Shown here one piece after another: positions 7,437 through 16,419 of a DNA stretch of 60,545 nucleotides. A model generated the notes under the pieces. It worked only from the letters and a program-made list of their open reading frames with translations. It made no database searches and had not been told where the DNA came from. The stretch comes from an uncultured Eubacteriales bacterium. GTDB taxonomy: Bacteria > Bacillota > Clostridia > Lachnospirales > Lachnospiraceae. How positions within the stretch are numbered: the first letter of the stretch is position 1; each line of letters begins with the position of its first letter. The position numbers were made by a program, and so were the translations under genes. Where the stretch lies: positions 1-60,545 of the forward strand of contig OMVN01000009.1 in the NCBI GenBank assembly GCA_900314525.1, read 5' to 3'.

Positions 7437-7469
7437 TAAAAAGCTACCGTTTTGTACGATAGCTTTTTA
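7437..7469. terminator. Bidirectional-looking hairpin terminator
   Basis: AAAAAGCTAxCGT and ACGxTAGCTTTTT arms around a short loop, with A-run and T-run on both sides. In the minus direction it follows the stop of the 7490-7741 gene and separates it from the next membrane protein. Confidence 0.8.
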
Positions 7470-7489
7470 TTCATATTCAATAACGAACT

Positions 7490-7741
7490 TTATTCTAATT
7501 CATCGTCGTCATCTAAGAAATCATCTTCAAACTCATCATCGAATTCGTCATCATCAAACTCATCAAGATAATCAGGTTTAAGATATTTATAAAGTCCATA
7601 TGCAAGTAAAGCTACTCCAACAACAGCTGCAATAACTGTAAGAATCAAACAAACGTTTTTCTTTTTATTCTCTTTCTCTTCCTGTTTTTTGATAAGTCCA
7701 TTCAATTTTGAAACATTGATCATGTTATTAAATTTATCCAT
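7490..7741 (-). CDS. Small single-pass membrane protein with acidic tail
   Basis: 83 aa from the ATG at 7741, chosen because GAAGGAAAGG precedes it; an ATG 30 bases upstream lacks a site. A basic, Lys-rich N-terminal part is followed by one membrane helix (about 31-53). The last ~25 residues are almost all Asp and Glu with Phe at intervals. The orientation should put the basic part inside and the acidic tail outside. Clostridia have many such small proteins of unknown role. Confidence 0.7.
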   Translation of the reverse strand: MDKFNNMINVSKLNGLIKKQEEKENKKKNVCLILTVIAAVVGVALLAYGLYKYLKPDYLDEFDDDEFDDEFEDDFLDDDDELE

Positions 7742-7840
7742 ATCACACTGCCTTTCCTTCGTGAGTATCAATCACGAATCTCATATTTAAGTTTATTATA
7801 CCATTTTTATATGCTTTTTACTACACAATAATTGTATTAT

Positions 7841-10051
7841 TTATATTTTTTTCAGTTTTGCAAACGATGCAAACATCTTTTTTGTTCCAGCTTTTTCAAA
7901 GTCAACTGTTACTTCAAAATCTCTTCCACCTTCAGCAATGTCCATAACCTTCCCAACACCAAACTTAATATGTTTTACCATATCTCCTGTCTGATATTCC
8001 AGTGTAGCTGGTTTACTGACTTTAAACTGTTTTGGTTCAAATGATTTTGTCTTCATAATGCTTGCAGCATGGGCATTTGCTGATGGAGCAAAAGTACTCT
8101 TTTTTGGAGACATTTTCTCAGCAGAAACATTTGCATCCATAATAAGTCTAGGTATCTCTTTAATAAATCTAGACATAGCATTAAACTGCACTTCACCTCG
8201 TGTCATTCTGTGTTTTGCGGATGTTATTGTGAGGCTTTTTTTTGCCCTTGTAATAGCTACATAGCAAAGTCGTCTTTCTTCCTCAATTTCCTTTGTTCCA
8301 TCTGCAAAAATTGCTGCTTTTCCAGGGAATAGTCCCTCTTCCATTCCGCATAGAAAAACTTTTGGAAACTCAAGTCCTTTTGCTGAATGAATTGTCATAA
8401 GTACAACATAGTCACTGTCCATTTCAAGATTATCTATATCTGCTACAAGAGATATTTCCTCTAAAAACTCGCTAAGAGTTGCTTTTTCATGACTCTCTTC
8501 ATAATCAACAATCTTGTTGAAAAATTCATTAATATTGTCAACCCTTGAAAGTGCTTCCGGGGTTCCTTCAGCCTTCAGTTCCTCTGCATACCCTGTCTCC
8601 TCTAACAGAGCTTCCATAATATCTGAAATTTTATCAGTTTCAGTTAATGCTCTCATTCTCTGAATAAGATATACAAATGGTTTTATTTTTGATGCACTTC
8701 TTCCAAGTATTGCCATAGCATTTTCGTTACTAAGTGCATCATAAAAACTCATTTCATTTGCCTGCGCAAATGTATCAACTTTTGAGACAGTAGTTGCTCC
8801 GATTCCTCTTTTAGGAACATTTATTACCCTTTTGGCTGCCACATCATCTCTTCCATTATCAATAACTTTCAGGTATGCAATTAAGTCTTTTATTTCTTTT
8901 CTCTGATAGAAATTCTGACCACCTATTATTTTATAAGGTATACCTTCCCTTACAAATCTCTCTTCAAGTACACGTGACTGGGCATTTGTCCTGTATAGGC
9001 AAGCTATATCATTGAATCCAAATTCATTTTTTCTCTTTAATTCTGAAATCTGGTCTGCAATGTACTCTGCTTCCTCCCTGTCACTTTCTAATTGCCTGAA
9101 AAATATTCTACCGCCCTCATCATTATCTGTCCAAAGTGATTTTTCTTTTCTTCGCTCATTATGGGCAATTACTGAATTCGCTGCATTTAAAATATTCTTT
9201 GTTGATCTGTAGTTCTGCTCAAGTTTAATAACCTTTGTGTCCTTAAATGTCTTTTCAAAATCAAGAATATTCGCAATATTCGCTCCTCTGAATCCATATA
9301 TAGACTGATCATCGTCTCCTACTACACAGACATTCTTATATTTTCCCCCGAGAAGCTGCACAAGCATGAACTGAACAGTATTTGTATCCTGATACTCATC
9401 AACCATTATATATTTAAATTTTTCCTGATAGTTCTCAAGAACATCTGGATTTGTCCTGAACAACTCAACTGTTTTCACAAGAAGATCATCAAAATCGAGA
9501 GCATTATTTTTTTTAAGTTGTTTCTGATATTCCTTATATGCCATAATTATTTTCTTTTTGGCAAAATCTGAATTGTTTTCCTTTTCATAATCCTCTGGCT
9601 GAAGCATCTCATTTTTTGCATGAGAAATTTCCGCAAGAATTGCTCTTTCTTTTAGATATTTTGTGTCTATATTAATTCTCTTACAAATATCCTTTATAAC
9701 CGTTTTCTGGTCATCTGTGTCATATATTGTAAAATTATTTTCATAGCCTAACCTGTCAATAAATCTTCTGAGAATTCTCACACACATAGAGTGAAATGTA
9801 CTTATCCAAATACTTTCTGCTCCATATTCCACAAGGGAATTGACTCTCTCTCTCATTTCCCCTGCTGCCTTATTTGTAAAGGTTATTGCAAGAATATTAT
9901 AAGGTCTTACACCTTTTTCAATAAGATAAGCTATTCTATGTGTTATTACTCTGGTCTTACCTGATCCGGCACCAGCTAAAATAAGAAGCGGTCCTTCAGT
10001 CTGTAAGACCGCTTCTTTCTGTTTATCGTTAAGTGAATCGTATATACTCAT
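7841..10051 (-). CDS. pcrA: ATP-dependent DNA helicase PcrA (UvrD/Rep family, SF1A)
   Basis: 736 aa, the usual length. It unwinds DNA 3' to 5' in repair and plasmid replication. Motifs are complete: Walker A AGAGSGKT (26-33), Walker B DEYQDTN (218-224), GDDDQSIYGFRGA (245-257), the QNYRS motif, TIHSAKGLEFPKVF (motif V) and YVAITRAKKSL (motif VI). The C-terminal ~60 residues, after a low-complexity linker, form the tudor-like domain that contacts RNA polymerase in known PcrA. GGAG precedes the ATG. The gene starts 17 bases after the YdjI-like gene and may be read from the pspA operon. Confidence 0.95.
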   Translation of the reverse strand: MSIYDSLNDKQKEAVLQTEGPLLILAGAGSGKTRVITHRIAYLIEKGVRPYNILAITFTNKAAGEMRERVNSLVEYGAESIWISTFHSMCVRILRRFIDRLGYENNFTIYDTDDQKTVIKDICKRINIDTKYLKERAILAEISHAKNEMLQPEDYEKENNSDFAKKKIIMAYKEYQKQLKKNNALDFDDLLVKTVELFRTNPDVLENYQEKFKYIMVDEYQDTNTVQFMLVQLLGGKYKNVCVVGDDDQSIYGFRGANIANILDFEKTFKDTKVIKLEQNYRSTKNILNAANSVIAHNERRKEKSLWTDNDEGGRIFFRQLESDREEAEYIADQISELKRKNEFGFNDIACLYRTNAQSRVLEERFVREGIPYKIIGGQNFYQRKEIKDLIAYLKVIDNGRDDVAAKRVINVPKRGIGATTVSKVDTFAQANEMSFYDALSNENAMAILGRSASKIKPFVYLIQRMRALTETDKISDIMEALLEETGYAEELKAEGTPEALSRVDNINEFFNKIVDYEESHEKATLSEFLEEISLVADIDNLEMDSDYVVLMTIHSAKGLEFPKVFLCGMEEGLFPGKAAIFADGTKEIEEERRLCYVAITRAKKSLTITSAKHRMTRGEVQFNAMSRFIKEIPRLIMDANVSAEKMSPKKSTFAPSANAHAASIMKTKSFEPKQFKVSKPATLEYQTGDMVKHIKFGVGKVMDIAEGGRDFEVTVDFEKAGTKKMFASFAKLKKI

Positions 10052-10067
10052 TTAAAACTCCATACTA

Positions 10068-11111
10068 TTACACAAGTTTTGTTCCACAATTAGAACAGAA
10101 CTTTGCACCATTTGTTGCAGTTCCACAATTTGGACAGAATTTTGGTGCCTGACCATCTGTACTTCCTGCATTCTGCTGTGGCTGCTGATTCATCATATTA
10201 TTTTGATTCATCATATTATTTTGATTCATCATTCCACCCTGGTTCATCATGCTTCCCTGCATCTGATTCATCATCTGCTGACCCATCATCATGCCCATCT
10301 GCATTCCAGCCATAGAATTAGCCATTCCTGCCATTGTACTTCCTGCTGAAGAGTTACCTCCCTTGCCAATGCTGTCTGCCATTGCCATCTGTGTATAGCG
10401 GTTCATATCTCCAACCATACTCTGTGATGCAACTTTTTCTTGCATCTTCTTAACTGCCTCAGGGTAATTAAAGCTCTCGATATTAAATTTAGTAATCGAA
10501 ATACCAATCTTTGATGTATCCATATCAAACTCTTCCTGGATACCTTTTGAAATATCGATTGCATTTGCCTGAAGGTTAAACATATCCTTGCCTTCTTTTG
10601 TAATCCACTTCATAAGCATTGGATTAAGTGAAGATACTATTCTCTCTTTTATTTCATCAACTGCGTACTGCTTCTTAATTCCTGCAATTTTCTCAATAAA
10701 TACATCATAATCACTTACTTTACAACAGAATGTTCCGAAAACTCCAATTGGCATTCCTCCTGGAAGTCCAGGTGCAGGTAAGTTAATTGGAGTCTTGGTT
10801 CCCCATCTCACTGTAAATTCTTTAGTATTAATAAATAAAACTTCAGCTCTTATACCACTGTTGAATCCAAATTTAATTCCTTTTAATGTTGAAAGGAATG
10901 GTATAATCTGAGATTCCATGTCAAAACTTCCTGGATCCTTAAATATACCCTCAACCTTGCCATTATACATAAATATTGCATCCTGACCAGGTCTGATAAT
11001 CAGCTTACTTCCCTTTTTTATTTCGTCATTATTCCATTTCCAGAACATGATATCGTCTCTTTGTTCCTGCCACTCTACCACATTCGCAAATTGATTAGAA
11101 AAAAGTCCCAT
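10068..11111 (-). CDS. ydjI: SPFH-domain (virion core protein-like, YdjI) protein with zinc ribbon
   Basis: 347 aa. Residues ~20-220 form an SPFH/band-7 domain of the YdjI type. A Met/Gly/Asn/Gln-rich linker (~245-320) carries tandem MMNQNN repeats. The end is a double-CxxC zinc ribbon (FCPNCG...FCSNCG). In Bacillus subtilis, ydjFGHI encodes PspA and partners that gather at stressed membrane. Here the gene follows YdjG- and PspA-like genes in the same direction with gaps of 18 and ~70 bases. The symbol is by family resemblance. Confidence 0.85.
   Translation of the reverse strand: MGLFSNQFANVVEWQEQRDDIMFWKWNNDEIKKGSKLIIRPGQDAIFMYNGKVEGIFKDPGSFDMESQIIPFLSTLKGIKFGFNSGIRAEVLFINTKEFTVRWGTKTPINLPAPGLPGGMPIGVFGTFCCKVSDYDVFIEKIAGIKKQYAVDEIKERIVSSLNPMLMKWITKEGKDMFNLQANAIDISKGIQEEFDMDTSKIGISITKFNIESFNYPEAVKKMQEKVASQSMVGDMNRYTQMAMADSIGKGGNSSAGSTMAGMANSMAGMQMGMMMGQQMMNQMQGSMMNQGGMMNQNNMMNQNNMMNQQPQQNAGSTDGQAPKFCPNCGTATNGAKFCSNCGTKLV
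10187..10232. repeat. 18-bp tandem repeat inside the YdjI-like gene
   Basis: The unit gattcatcatattatttt occurs twice in full (10187-10204, 10205-10222) plus ten bases. It encodes the MMNQNN repeats and is a likely site of length variation by slippage. Confidence 0.85.
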
Positions 11112-11129
11112 ATTCTACCTCCTGTATAA

Positions 11130-12299
11130 TTAATCTAATTCAATAATATTTTCTGTCTCCACCTGGGATCCATCTATTTCGTAAACTACATTTTCATTGT
11201 CTGTTATTGATAATGACTTATTATCATTTAACTCATCACCCTTTGCAGTAACTGCAATAAGTAAAACTATAGCTGCTACTATAGCTGCAATGATTATTCC
11301 AATCTTTAACGGACTCTTTGGATACTGGCCCTTTATTGCTCCAGTCTGACCGTTAATTACAACATTATATGTCTTGTTATTATATGAGAATGCTGTCGAA
11401 TATACTGGCATCAAGATATGTTTGTATGTTTCATCACTATATATTGGTGATATTCTTACATTTCTTACGTCATCATATCTCTTTCTCACATCACTTCTGA
11501 CCATTTCTCTAAGCTTATTTTCCATATATGAAACTGCATCTCTGTGTGCATCCTCAATAGGAACAGTGTAACACTCTGAAATATATCCTGACAGATATTT
11601 TGGAGAATATGACACTAAATCTTTTTTTGACTCACGTGGTTCTATTCCCTTTAATAAGGAGTTTTTCATATTTTTTGTTGCACTGACAAGTACATCATCA
11701 AAAAAGTTTTTGATTCTTCCGCTTGTATCATACCAGTCAACAACTGTTTTCTCCTCATAAGTGCCATCTGACTTTTTGACTTTCTCTTTTCTCTCTTTTC
11801 CACCTTCTGCAGTATAAGGGCAATCTACATCTGCATCAAAAGTCCAGTATGGAATATAGATTCCCTGGATTTTATCTCTCTCATACATATTCTTTAATTT
11901 AGAAGGTGCAAGCCATCTCTTAGATATCCATTTTGAAAATATCTCTTTCACACTACCCTTATCAATTTTAAAAGGAATCACACCATCAGGCATAATATCT
12001 TGAACCTGTTTATCTGCAAGTACGTATTTTGATCCACAATATGGACATTCTGTTGCTGTACAATCAGGATCAATCTCCACTACAGCACCGCATCCCTTGC
12101 ACTGCATTGTAGATGATTTTTTTTCTGATAAAGGAATTTTTCTTGCTTCTCTTCTTGAAAAATCATGTTCAATAATCTTGCTTTTATCATTTTCAATGTC
12201 AATTTCCGTATCACAGTTTGGACATTTGAGTTTCTGCGATTTTGCATCAAATACCATTACTCCGCCACAGTTCTGGCAATAATAAATCTTATCTTCCAT
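11130..12299 (-). CDS. ydjG: TFIIB-type zinc-ribbon membrane protein, YdjG-like
   Basis: 389 aa. Two zinc ribbons are visible: CQNCG...CPNCD (residues ~8-31) and CKGCG...CPYCG (~67-90). A large central domain follows, then one membrane helix (about 333-353) and a short acidic outer tail. In the B. subtilis operon the equivalent protein partners PspA and YdjI at the membrane. It lies between the pspA and ydjI homologues on one strand. A 33-base hairpin at 12332-12364 separates it from pspA. Confidence 0.85.
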   Translation of the reverse strand: MEDKIYYCQNCGGVMVFDAKSQKLKCPNCDTEIDIENDKSKIIEHDFSRREARKIPLSEKKSSTMQCKGCGAVVEIDPDCTATECPYCGSKYVLADKQVQDIMPDGVIPFKIDKGSVKEIFSKWISKRWLAPSKLKNMYERDKIQGIYIPYWTFDADVDCPYTAEGGKERKEKVKKSDGTYEEKTVVDWYDTSGRIKNFFDDVLVSATKNMKNSLLKGIEPRESKKDLVSYSPKYLSGYISECYTVPIEDAHRDAVSYMENKLREMVRSDVRKRYDDVRNVRISPIYSDETYKHILMPVYSTAFSYNNKTYNVVINGQTGAIKGQYPKSPLKIGIIIAAIVAAIVLLIAVTAKGDELNDNKSLSITDNENVVYEIDGSQVETENIIELD

Positions 12300-12331
12300 A
12301 TTTTTTCAACCTTTTCATTTTATACGCACTA

Positions 12332-12364
12332 ATGCCACCAGGGTATATTAATATCCGGTGGCAT
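12332..12364 (-). other. Intercistronic hairpin between pspA and ydjG
   Basis: ATGCCACC and GGTGGCAT pair around an AT-rich loop that is itself partly palindromic. No T-run follows on the minus strand, so it is not a standard terminator. It could stabilise or process the pspA part of the message, giving more PspA than its partners (inference). Confidence 0.55.
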
Positions 12365-12372
12365 CAATGTAT

Positions 12373-13071
12373 TTACTCCTGAACTCCCATTTTAGCTTTT
12401 AATGCGGCAAGTTCATCATCAATTGCTGGTGACTCTGAAGTAGTGCTTGCATCATCGTATTTAGCAGCTAAATTATCAATATCATTTTCCTCTGCTGAAG
12501 AATTAAGTTCTGCCATGGCATTTGCTTTATCTAACATATTGTCTGCCTTAGCTTCCATTCTGTCAAATGCTGACATACTTCCTTTTACTCCGTCAACACT
12601 TGCTCCGAGTTTATTTAACTTCTCCTGTGTCTTTGCTGCTGCAACTTTTGCCTTGATTGCATCTTTACGTGCATTTAAATCTGCAATATCTTTGCATAAC
12701 TTATCATGCATCTGTCTCATCTTTGTTGCATTTGTTTTTGCAACTTCATATGTCTGCTGTAAAGTTGCCTGCTGCTGTGTAAGCTGTGCTTTCTTAGCAA
12801 GGAACTGTTTTGCATCTGAATCATTTCCTGCTGCAACTGCCTTTTCAGCATATCTCTGATATTTGTTAACCTCTTCAGTGCACTCGTCTAATTGTCTCTT
12901 GCACCTTGTTTCCTCAGCCATAACAGCTGCTGTTTCTGCCTTAACCTTTCCAAGATCGCTTTCAATATTTCTTAAATACTGGTCGATCATCTTCTCTGGA
13001 TCCTCAGCTTTGTCTAATAACGCATTAATGTTTGCTGACATTATGTCTTTGAATCTTGATAAGATACCCAT
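12373..13071 (-). CDS. pspA: PspA/IM30 family phage-shock protein
   Basis: 232 aa from ATG 13071, which follows AAGGAGG at 9 bases; an upstream in-frame ATG has no such site. The N-terminus MGILSRFKDIMSANINALL is the amphipathic helix typical of PspA. Almost the whole remainder is alpha-helical, charged coiled coil with Ala-rich stretches, as in ESCRT-III-like PspA/Vipp1. It protects and remodels stressed membrane. It is the first gene of the set with YdjG- and YdjI-like genes, and has a recognisable promoter. Confidence 0.9.
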   Translation of the reverse strand: MGILSRFKDIMSANINALLDKAEDPEKMIDQYLRNIESDLGKVKAETAAVMAEETRCKRQLDECTEEVNKYQRYAEKAVAAGNDSDAKQFLAKKAQLTQQQATLQQTYEVAKTNATKMRQMHDKLCKDIADLNARKDAIKAKVAAAKTQEKLNKLGASVDGVKGSMSAFDRMEAKADNMLDKANAMAELNSSAEENDIDNLAAKYDDASTTSESPAIDDELAALKAKMGVQE

Positions 13072-13110
13072 TTTAAAAATCCTCCTTTTTTCATGTCCTC
13101 TGTAGTTCAT

Positions 13111-13139
13111 ATTATACAATATTTGTCTAAAAAAGTCAT
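13111..13139 (-). promoter_or_regulatory. Probable housekeeping promoter of the pspA operon
   Basis: Minus strand: ATGACT (13139-13134), 17-base spacer, TATAAT (13116-13111), about 40 bases before the pspA ATG. Confidence 0.65.
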
Positions 13140-13160
13140 CCTAATTATTAGATTTTATGC

Positions 13161-13189
13161 TTGTAATCTAGTTTTTAATACTATATAAT
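13161..13189 (+). promoter_or_regulatory. Probable housekeeping promoter of the DUF1836 gene
   Basis: TTGTAA (13161-13166), 17-base spacer, TATAAT (13184-13189). The leader to the ATG at 13284 would be about 85 bases. Confidence 0.7.
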
Positions 13190-13283
13190 ATTTTATTATG
13201 GTTTACGACACATAGTAATCGTTTTTAACGTGTACTGTAATGAACTATAAAATTTCACATTTTCATGAATGGAGGACGAATTC

Positions 13284-13979
13284 ATGATTAATCCAGAAAA
13301 AATTCTTGAAGATATGCTTAAGAAAATTAATGTTATTGATGGAGCTGATATCCCTTCAATTGACTTATATATGGATCAGGTTACTACTTTTATGGACAGA
13401 CATCTTTCTGGAAATAAACGTTTTGATGATGATAAAATTCTGACAAAAACAATGATTAACAACTATTCCAAGAATAATCTTCTTCCACCACCTGTCAAGA
13501 AGAAATACTCGAGGGAGCACATTATTCTTCTTATACTTATTTATTATTATAAAAACATTTTATCCATTAATGATATTAATACAATACTTTCACCTCTGTG
13601 TGATATGTATTTTAATCAGGATTCTTCCGTTTCTCTTGACGAAATATATGATATATCCTGCGAAATTCAAGATAGCCTAAAAGATAAAATCAAAAATGAC
13701 ATTCTGGATAAAATAAATGACTCTGAAGAAAGCTTTAGTGATCTTCCAAAAAAGGACAAAAATTTTCTTCAGCTATATTATCTGATTACATCCCTAAGTT
13801 TTGATGTTTATATAAAGAAACAGATGATTGAAGGCATTATAGATCAGATTAATGAACAAAATGAAATAGCAAATGCAAGAGAGATAAAACGGGCAAAAGA
13901 AAAAAAAGAAAAAGAAAAACGTGAAAAATCTTTAAAAGCCGATCTAGATAAAGACAAAAAAAAGAATGAATCTAATTAA
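13284..13979 (+). CDS. DUF1836 domain protein, putative MerR-like regulator
   Basis: 231 aa from ATG 13284, with GGAGG 8 bases upstream; the ATG at 13269 lies before that SD. Residues ~25-110 match DUF1836: an HTH-like part (LTKTMINNYSKNNLLPPP, then KKYSREHIILLILIYYYKN), so DNA binding is likely. The C-terminus is a very basic/acidic KEKKEKEKREK tail. It converges on yerC and overlaps its end by 4 bases; the shared palindrome there is both the coding end of the two genes and their terminator. Confidence 0.8.
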   Translation: MINPEKILEDMLKKINVIDGADIPSIDLYMDQVTTFMDRHLSGNKRFDDDKILTKTMINNYSKNNLLPPPVKKKYSREHIILLILIYYYKNILSINDINTILSPLCDMYFNQDSSVSLDEIYDISCEIQDSLKDKIKNDILDKINDSEESFSDLPKKDKNFLQLYYLITSLSFDVYIKKQMIEGIIDQINEQNEIANAREIKRAKEKKEKEKREKSLKADLDKDKKKNESN

Positions 13980-13998
13980 TCAGATTCATTCTTTTTTT
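13956..13998. terminator. Bidirectional terminator formed by two overlapping gene ends
   Basis: AAAAAAAAGAATGAATCT and AGATTCATTCTTTTTTT are perfect arms around an eight-base loop. The left arm codes for the end of the DUF1836 protein and the right arm for the end of YerC on the other strand; both stops lie in or beside the loop. Confidence 0.88.
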
Positions 13999-14275
13999 CT
14001 CTGGACATCACCAGTTCATATCCATCATTTCCATAAATGAGTGAACGGTTCACCCTGCTGATAGTAGCTGTTGATGCACCTGTTTCCTTTGCTATTTCCT
14101 GATATGTCTTTTTCTGCTTAAGCATTCTTGCTACTTCAAATCTCTGAGCCATTGCCTGCAGCTCATTGACCGTGCAAAGATCCATAAAAAAATCGTTGCA
14201 CTCATCTTCATTTTGAAGCAATAATATAGCATCAAACAAATGGTTCATTTCTTCATTTCTAATTTTATTATTCAT
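13976..14275 (-). CDS. yerC: YerC/YecD family TrpR-related regulator
   Basis: 99 aa. The body matches the TrpR-superfamily YerC group: a helical N-terminus ending NELQAMAQRFEVARML, followed by the HTH KKTYQEIAKETGASTATISRVNR. Members are predicted small dimeric repressors whose ligand and targets are not clear. It starts 11 bases after the PHP phosphoesterase stop, so the two are one operon. Its last residues (KKNESD) mirror the end of the convergent DUF1836 protein (KKNESN). Confidence 0.85.
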   Translation of the reverse strand: MNNKIRNEEMNHLFDAILLLQNEDECNDFFMDLCTVNELQAMAQRFEVARMLKQKKTYQEIAKETGASTATISRVNRSLIYGNDGYELVMSREKKNESD

Positions 14276-14286
14276 ACTAACTGCCT

Positions 14287-15021
14287 CTACAACTTATATT
14301 TATTTAAATATGTTTTCAGTAATTCCAAATTATAATTAAGTATCATATTTTTATCAAATCCAGTTTCCTTAACCAACTCTAGGGCATCTGAATTTTTCGA
14401 AATGTTATCTGTATTATGGGCATCACTACCTATAACTATTGGCACCTCATATTTCTTACATAACTTAAGCATTTTAATATCATTTTCTCTGGCATTAAGT
14501 CTAAATCCACATGAAATAGAATTGTTATTCAATTCCAGGAGTGTTTTATACTCTTTAGAGGCCAAGACTAGTTTTTCATAGTCAATTTCTATCCTTCCAT
14601 CATCCGGATGCCCTATAATATTGACATAAGGATTTTTCATTGCCCCTATATATGCACTAGTATTCTGTTCTTTTGTACCCGGTGTATATCCAATTGTATT
14701 ATGTATGCTTGCAATTGTTAAGTCCATCTTCTTCAAATCTTCTTCTGGCATATCAACACTGCCATCGTAATCAATGATATTAAGTTCAACCCCAAGCAGC
14801 ACTTCAATATCTTCAAAATAATCTTTTTTTTCATTGCACAGGTTTGAGAAATATTCCTCATTGCAGGTTCCTGGCATAGTAACACCATGATCTGTTATTC
14901 CATATAATTTTAATCCCCTGCTTCTGGCACTCTCAACCATTTCCTTTATTGTATTTTTGGCATGTCCTGATGCAATAGTATGGGTATGAAGATCTGCAGT
15001 GTATAGGTATTGTTTATCCAT
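14287..15021 (-). CDS. PHP-domain phosphoesterase (YcdX-like)
   Basis: 244 aa from ATG 15021, which has AGGAG at 7 bases. PHP metal-site motifs are present: DLHTHTIASGHA at the N-terminus, GITDHG at ~50, GVELNI, IGHPDD, and SDAH near residue 198. The family hydrolyses phosphate esters with a three-metal centre; YcdX-type members are zinc-dependent phosphatases and others are histidinol phosphatases. No histidine genes are nearby, so the substrate is not determined. It precedes yerC. Confidence 0.88.
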   Translation of the reverse strand: MDKQYLYTADLHTHTIASGHAKNTIKEMVESARSRGLKLYGITDHGVTMPGTCNEEYFSNLCNEKKDYFEDIEVLLGVELNIIDYDGSVDMPEEDLKKMDLTIASIHNTIGYTPGTKEQNTSAYIGAMKNPYVNIIGHPDDGRIEIDYEKLVLASKEYKTLLELNNNSISCGFRLNARENDIKMLKLCKKYEVPIVIGSDAHNTDNISKNSDALELVKETGFDKNMILNYNLELLKTYLNKYKL

Positions 15022-15133
15022 TTCAGTCTCCTGATTTTTCACCCGATAAAATCTCGGTAAATTTCTTTTTTATATCTCTTTATTTATATTAGCATAGGTA
15101 ATTGTTTAAGGCAACAAATTTAGTCATTTTCGT

Positions 15134-15162
15134 TTGACACCCCATAAAAAATATGATATTCT
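15134..15162 (+). promoter_or_regulatory. Promoter of the cold-shock gene
   Basis: A perfect TTGACA (15134-15139), 17-base spacer, then TATTCT (15157-15162). The leader of about 50 bases ends in a GGAGG 7 bases from the ATG. Confidence 0.8.
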
Positions 15163-15219
15163 TAGAATGGACGATTTGCAAATTGTCTGAATTTTTTTTA
15201 TTATTTTGGAGGTATCGTG

Positions 15220-15417
15220 ATGAAAGGTACAGTTAAATGGTTTAACAATCAGAAGGGTTACGGATTTATTCAGGATGAGCAGGGTAATGACGTATTCGTT
15301 CATTATTCAGGACTTAACATGGAAGGATTTAAGTCTTTAGAGGAAGGCGCATCAGTAGAATTCGACGTTGTTGAAGGCGCTAAAGGACCTCAGGCTACAA
15401 ACGTAACAAAATTATAA
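15220..15417 (+). CDS. cspA: Cold-shock protein, CspA/CspB family
   Basis: 65 aa, the standard length. It is an OB-fold RNA and single-strand DNA chaperone. Both RNP motifs are intact: KGYGFI (RNP1) and DVFVHYS (RNP2), with the MKGTVKWFN start. The ATG at 15220 fits the GGAGG at 7 bases; a GTG directly before it is out of ideal range. It is monocistronic, with a consensus promoter and a strong terminator. Confidence 0.95.
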   Translation: MKGTVKWFNNQKGYGFIQDEQGNDVFVHYSGLNMEGFKSLEEGASVEFDVVEGAKGPQATNVTKL

Positions 15418-15496
15418 TCAAATTTTAAATAGTGTGCCTTTTTCAATTTATATAAAAATTTTGAATTAGCTATATTGTTTAACGAATGTGATTACA

Positions 15497-15525
15497 AAAG
15501 CCGTTCCGGTTATCGGAACGGCTTT
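15497..15525. terminator. Terminator between csp and hslO
   Basis: GCCGTTCCG/CGGAACGGC, nine GC-rich pairs with a five-base loop, flanked by AAAA and TTT. It serves both convergent genes; the T-run is longer in the minus direction. Confidence 0.85.
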
Positions 15526-15546
15526 AATCATATAAACAATTTACAG

Positions 15547-16416
15547 CTATTTAATTAACTCTTTAATCTCATCTACGCTGAATTTATAGTGAGAATTGCA
15601 AAACTGACAATTTAATTCAACTTCTTTTCCTTCATCAATCATATCTTGAAGTTCTTTTCTACCAAGGCTAAGCAATACCTTTGTAACTCTCTCTTTTGAA
15701 CAGTTACATTTAAACTTAGTTTCTATTTTGTCTGTAAATTCAACATCAAACTCAGACAACACTTCTTTTAAAATATCCTCTGGTGTCATGCCACTTTCAA
15801 GCATGTCTGTCACTGATTTTATATCTGATATTTTTTTCTCAAGAATATCTACTACTCTGTCCTCTGCAAACGGCATTAGCTGAATAATAAATCCACCTGC
15901 CTGTTTTACTGTATTATTCTTTTCCATAAGTACGCCAAGTCCTACCGCAGATGGTACCTGTTCTGATGATGCAAAATAATATGTGAGATCCTCAGCTACC
16001 TCACTTGTTGTGAGTGCAACCTGACTGACATAGGGTTCTTTTAGTCCAAGGTCTTTCATAACTGTCATTGTACCATATCCTATAGCTCCACCAACATCAA
16101 GTTTTCCAAGATAATTTGGAGGTATTACAATTTCTGGACTTCCAACATATCCTTTAACATTTCCCATTGAATCTGCAGTAACTGTTACTCCGTTAATTGG
16201 GCCGTCTCCTCTCATCATGACTGTAAGGAGATCTTTTTCTCCCTTCATCATCACACCCATCATGGCTGAACCTGTGAGGAGTCTTCCCAATGCTGCTGTG
16301 GCTACTGGACTTGTATTGTGAGTCTGCCTCGCGGTCTCAACAAGTTCTCTTGTAGTCGCTGCAAATGCCCTTATCTGGTTATTTGCTGCCATGGCTCTTA
16401 CTATATAATCATTCAT
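15547..16416 (-). CDS. hslO: Hsp33 redox-regulated chaperone
   Basis: 289 aa. It holds unfolded proteins under oxidative stress; reduced protein carries zinc on four cysteines and is inactive. The cysteine centre is visible at Cys237-x-Cys239 and Cys270-xx-Cys273. The N-terminal ~200 residues match the Hsp33 core, including GLGVLMEKN. AAGGAG precedes the ATG. It starts 3 bases after the stop of the methyltransferase gene, so they share a transcript. Confidence 0.95.
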   Translation of the reverse strand: MNDYIVRAMAANNQIRAFAATTRELVETARQTHNTSPVATAALGRLLTGSAMMGVMMKGEKDLLTVMMRGDGPINGVTVTADSMGNVKGYVGSPEIVIPPNYLGKLDVGGAIGYGTMTVMKDLGLKEPYVSQVALTTSEVAEDLTYYFASSEQVPSAVGLGVLMEKNNTVKQAGGFIIQLMPFAEDRVVDILEKKISDIKSVTDMLESGMTPEDILKEVLSEFDVEFTDKIETKFKCNCSKERVTKVLLSLGRKELQDMIDEGKEVELNCQFCNSHYKFSVDEIKELIK

Positions 16417-16419
16417 TCT

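Noticed and set aside
12443-12859. 138-aa open frame on the plus strand, opposite pspA
   Set aside because: It is the mirror of a well-supported PspA coding sequence, has no RBS, and its Ser/Ala/Leu-rich composition is that of an antisense reading.
13976-14275. True tryptophan repressor TrpR
   Set aside because: The length and the HTH region fit the YerC group, and there are no tryptophan genes in the neighbourhood.
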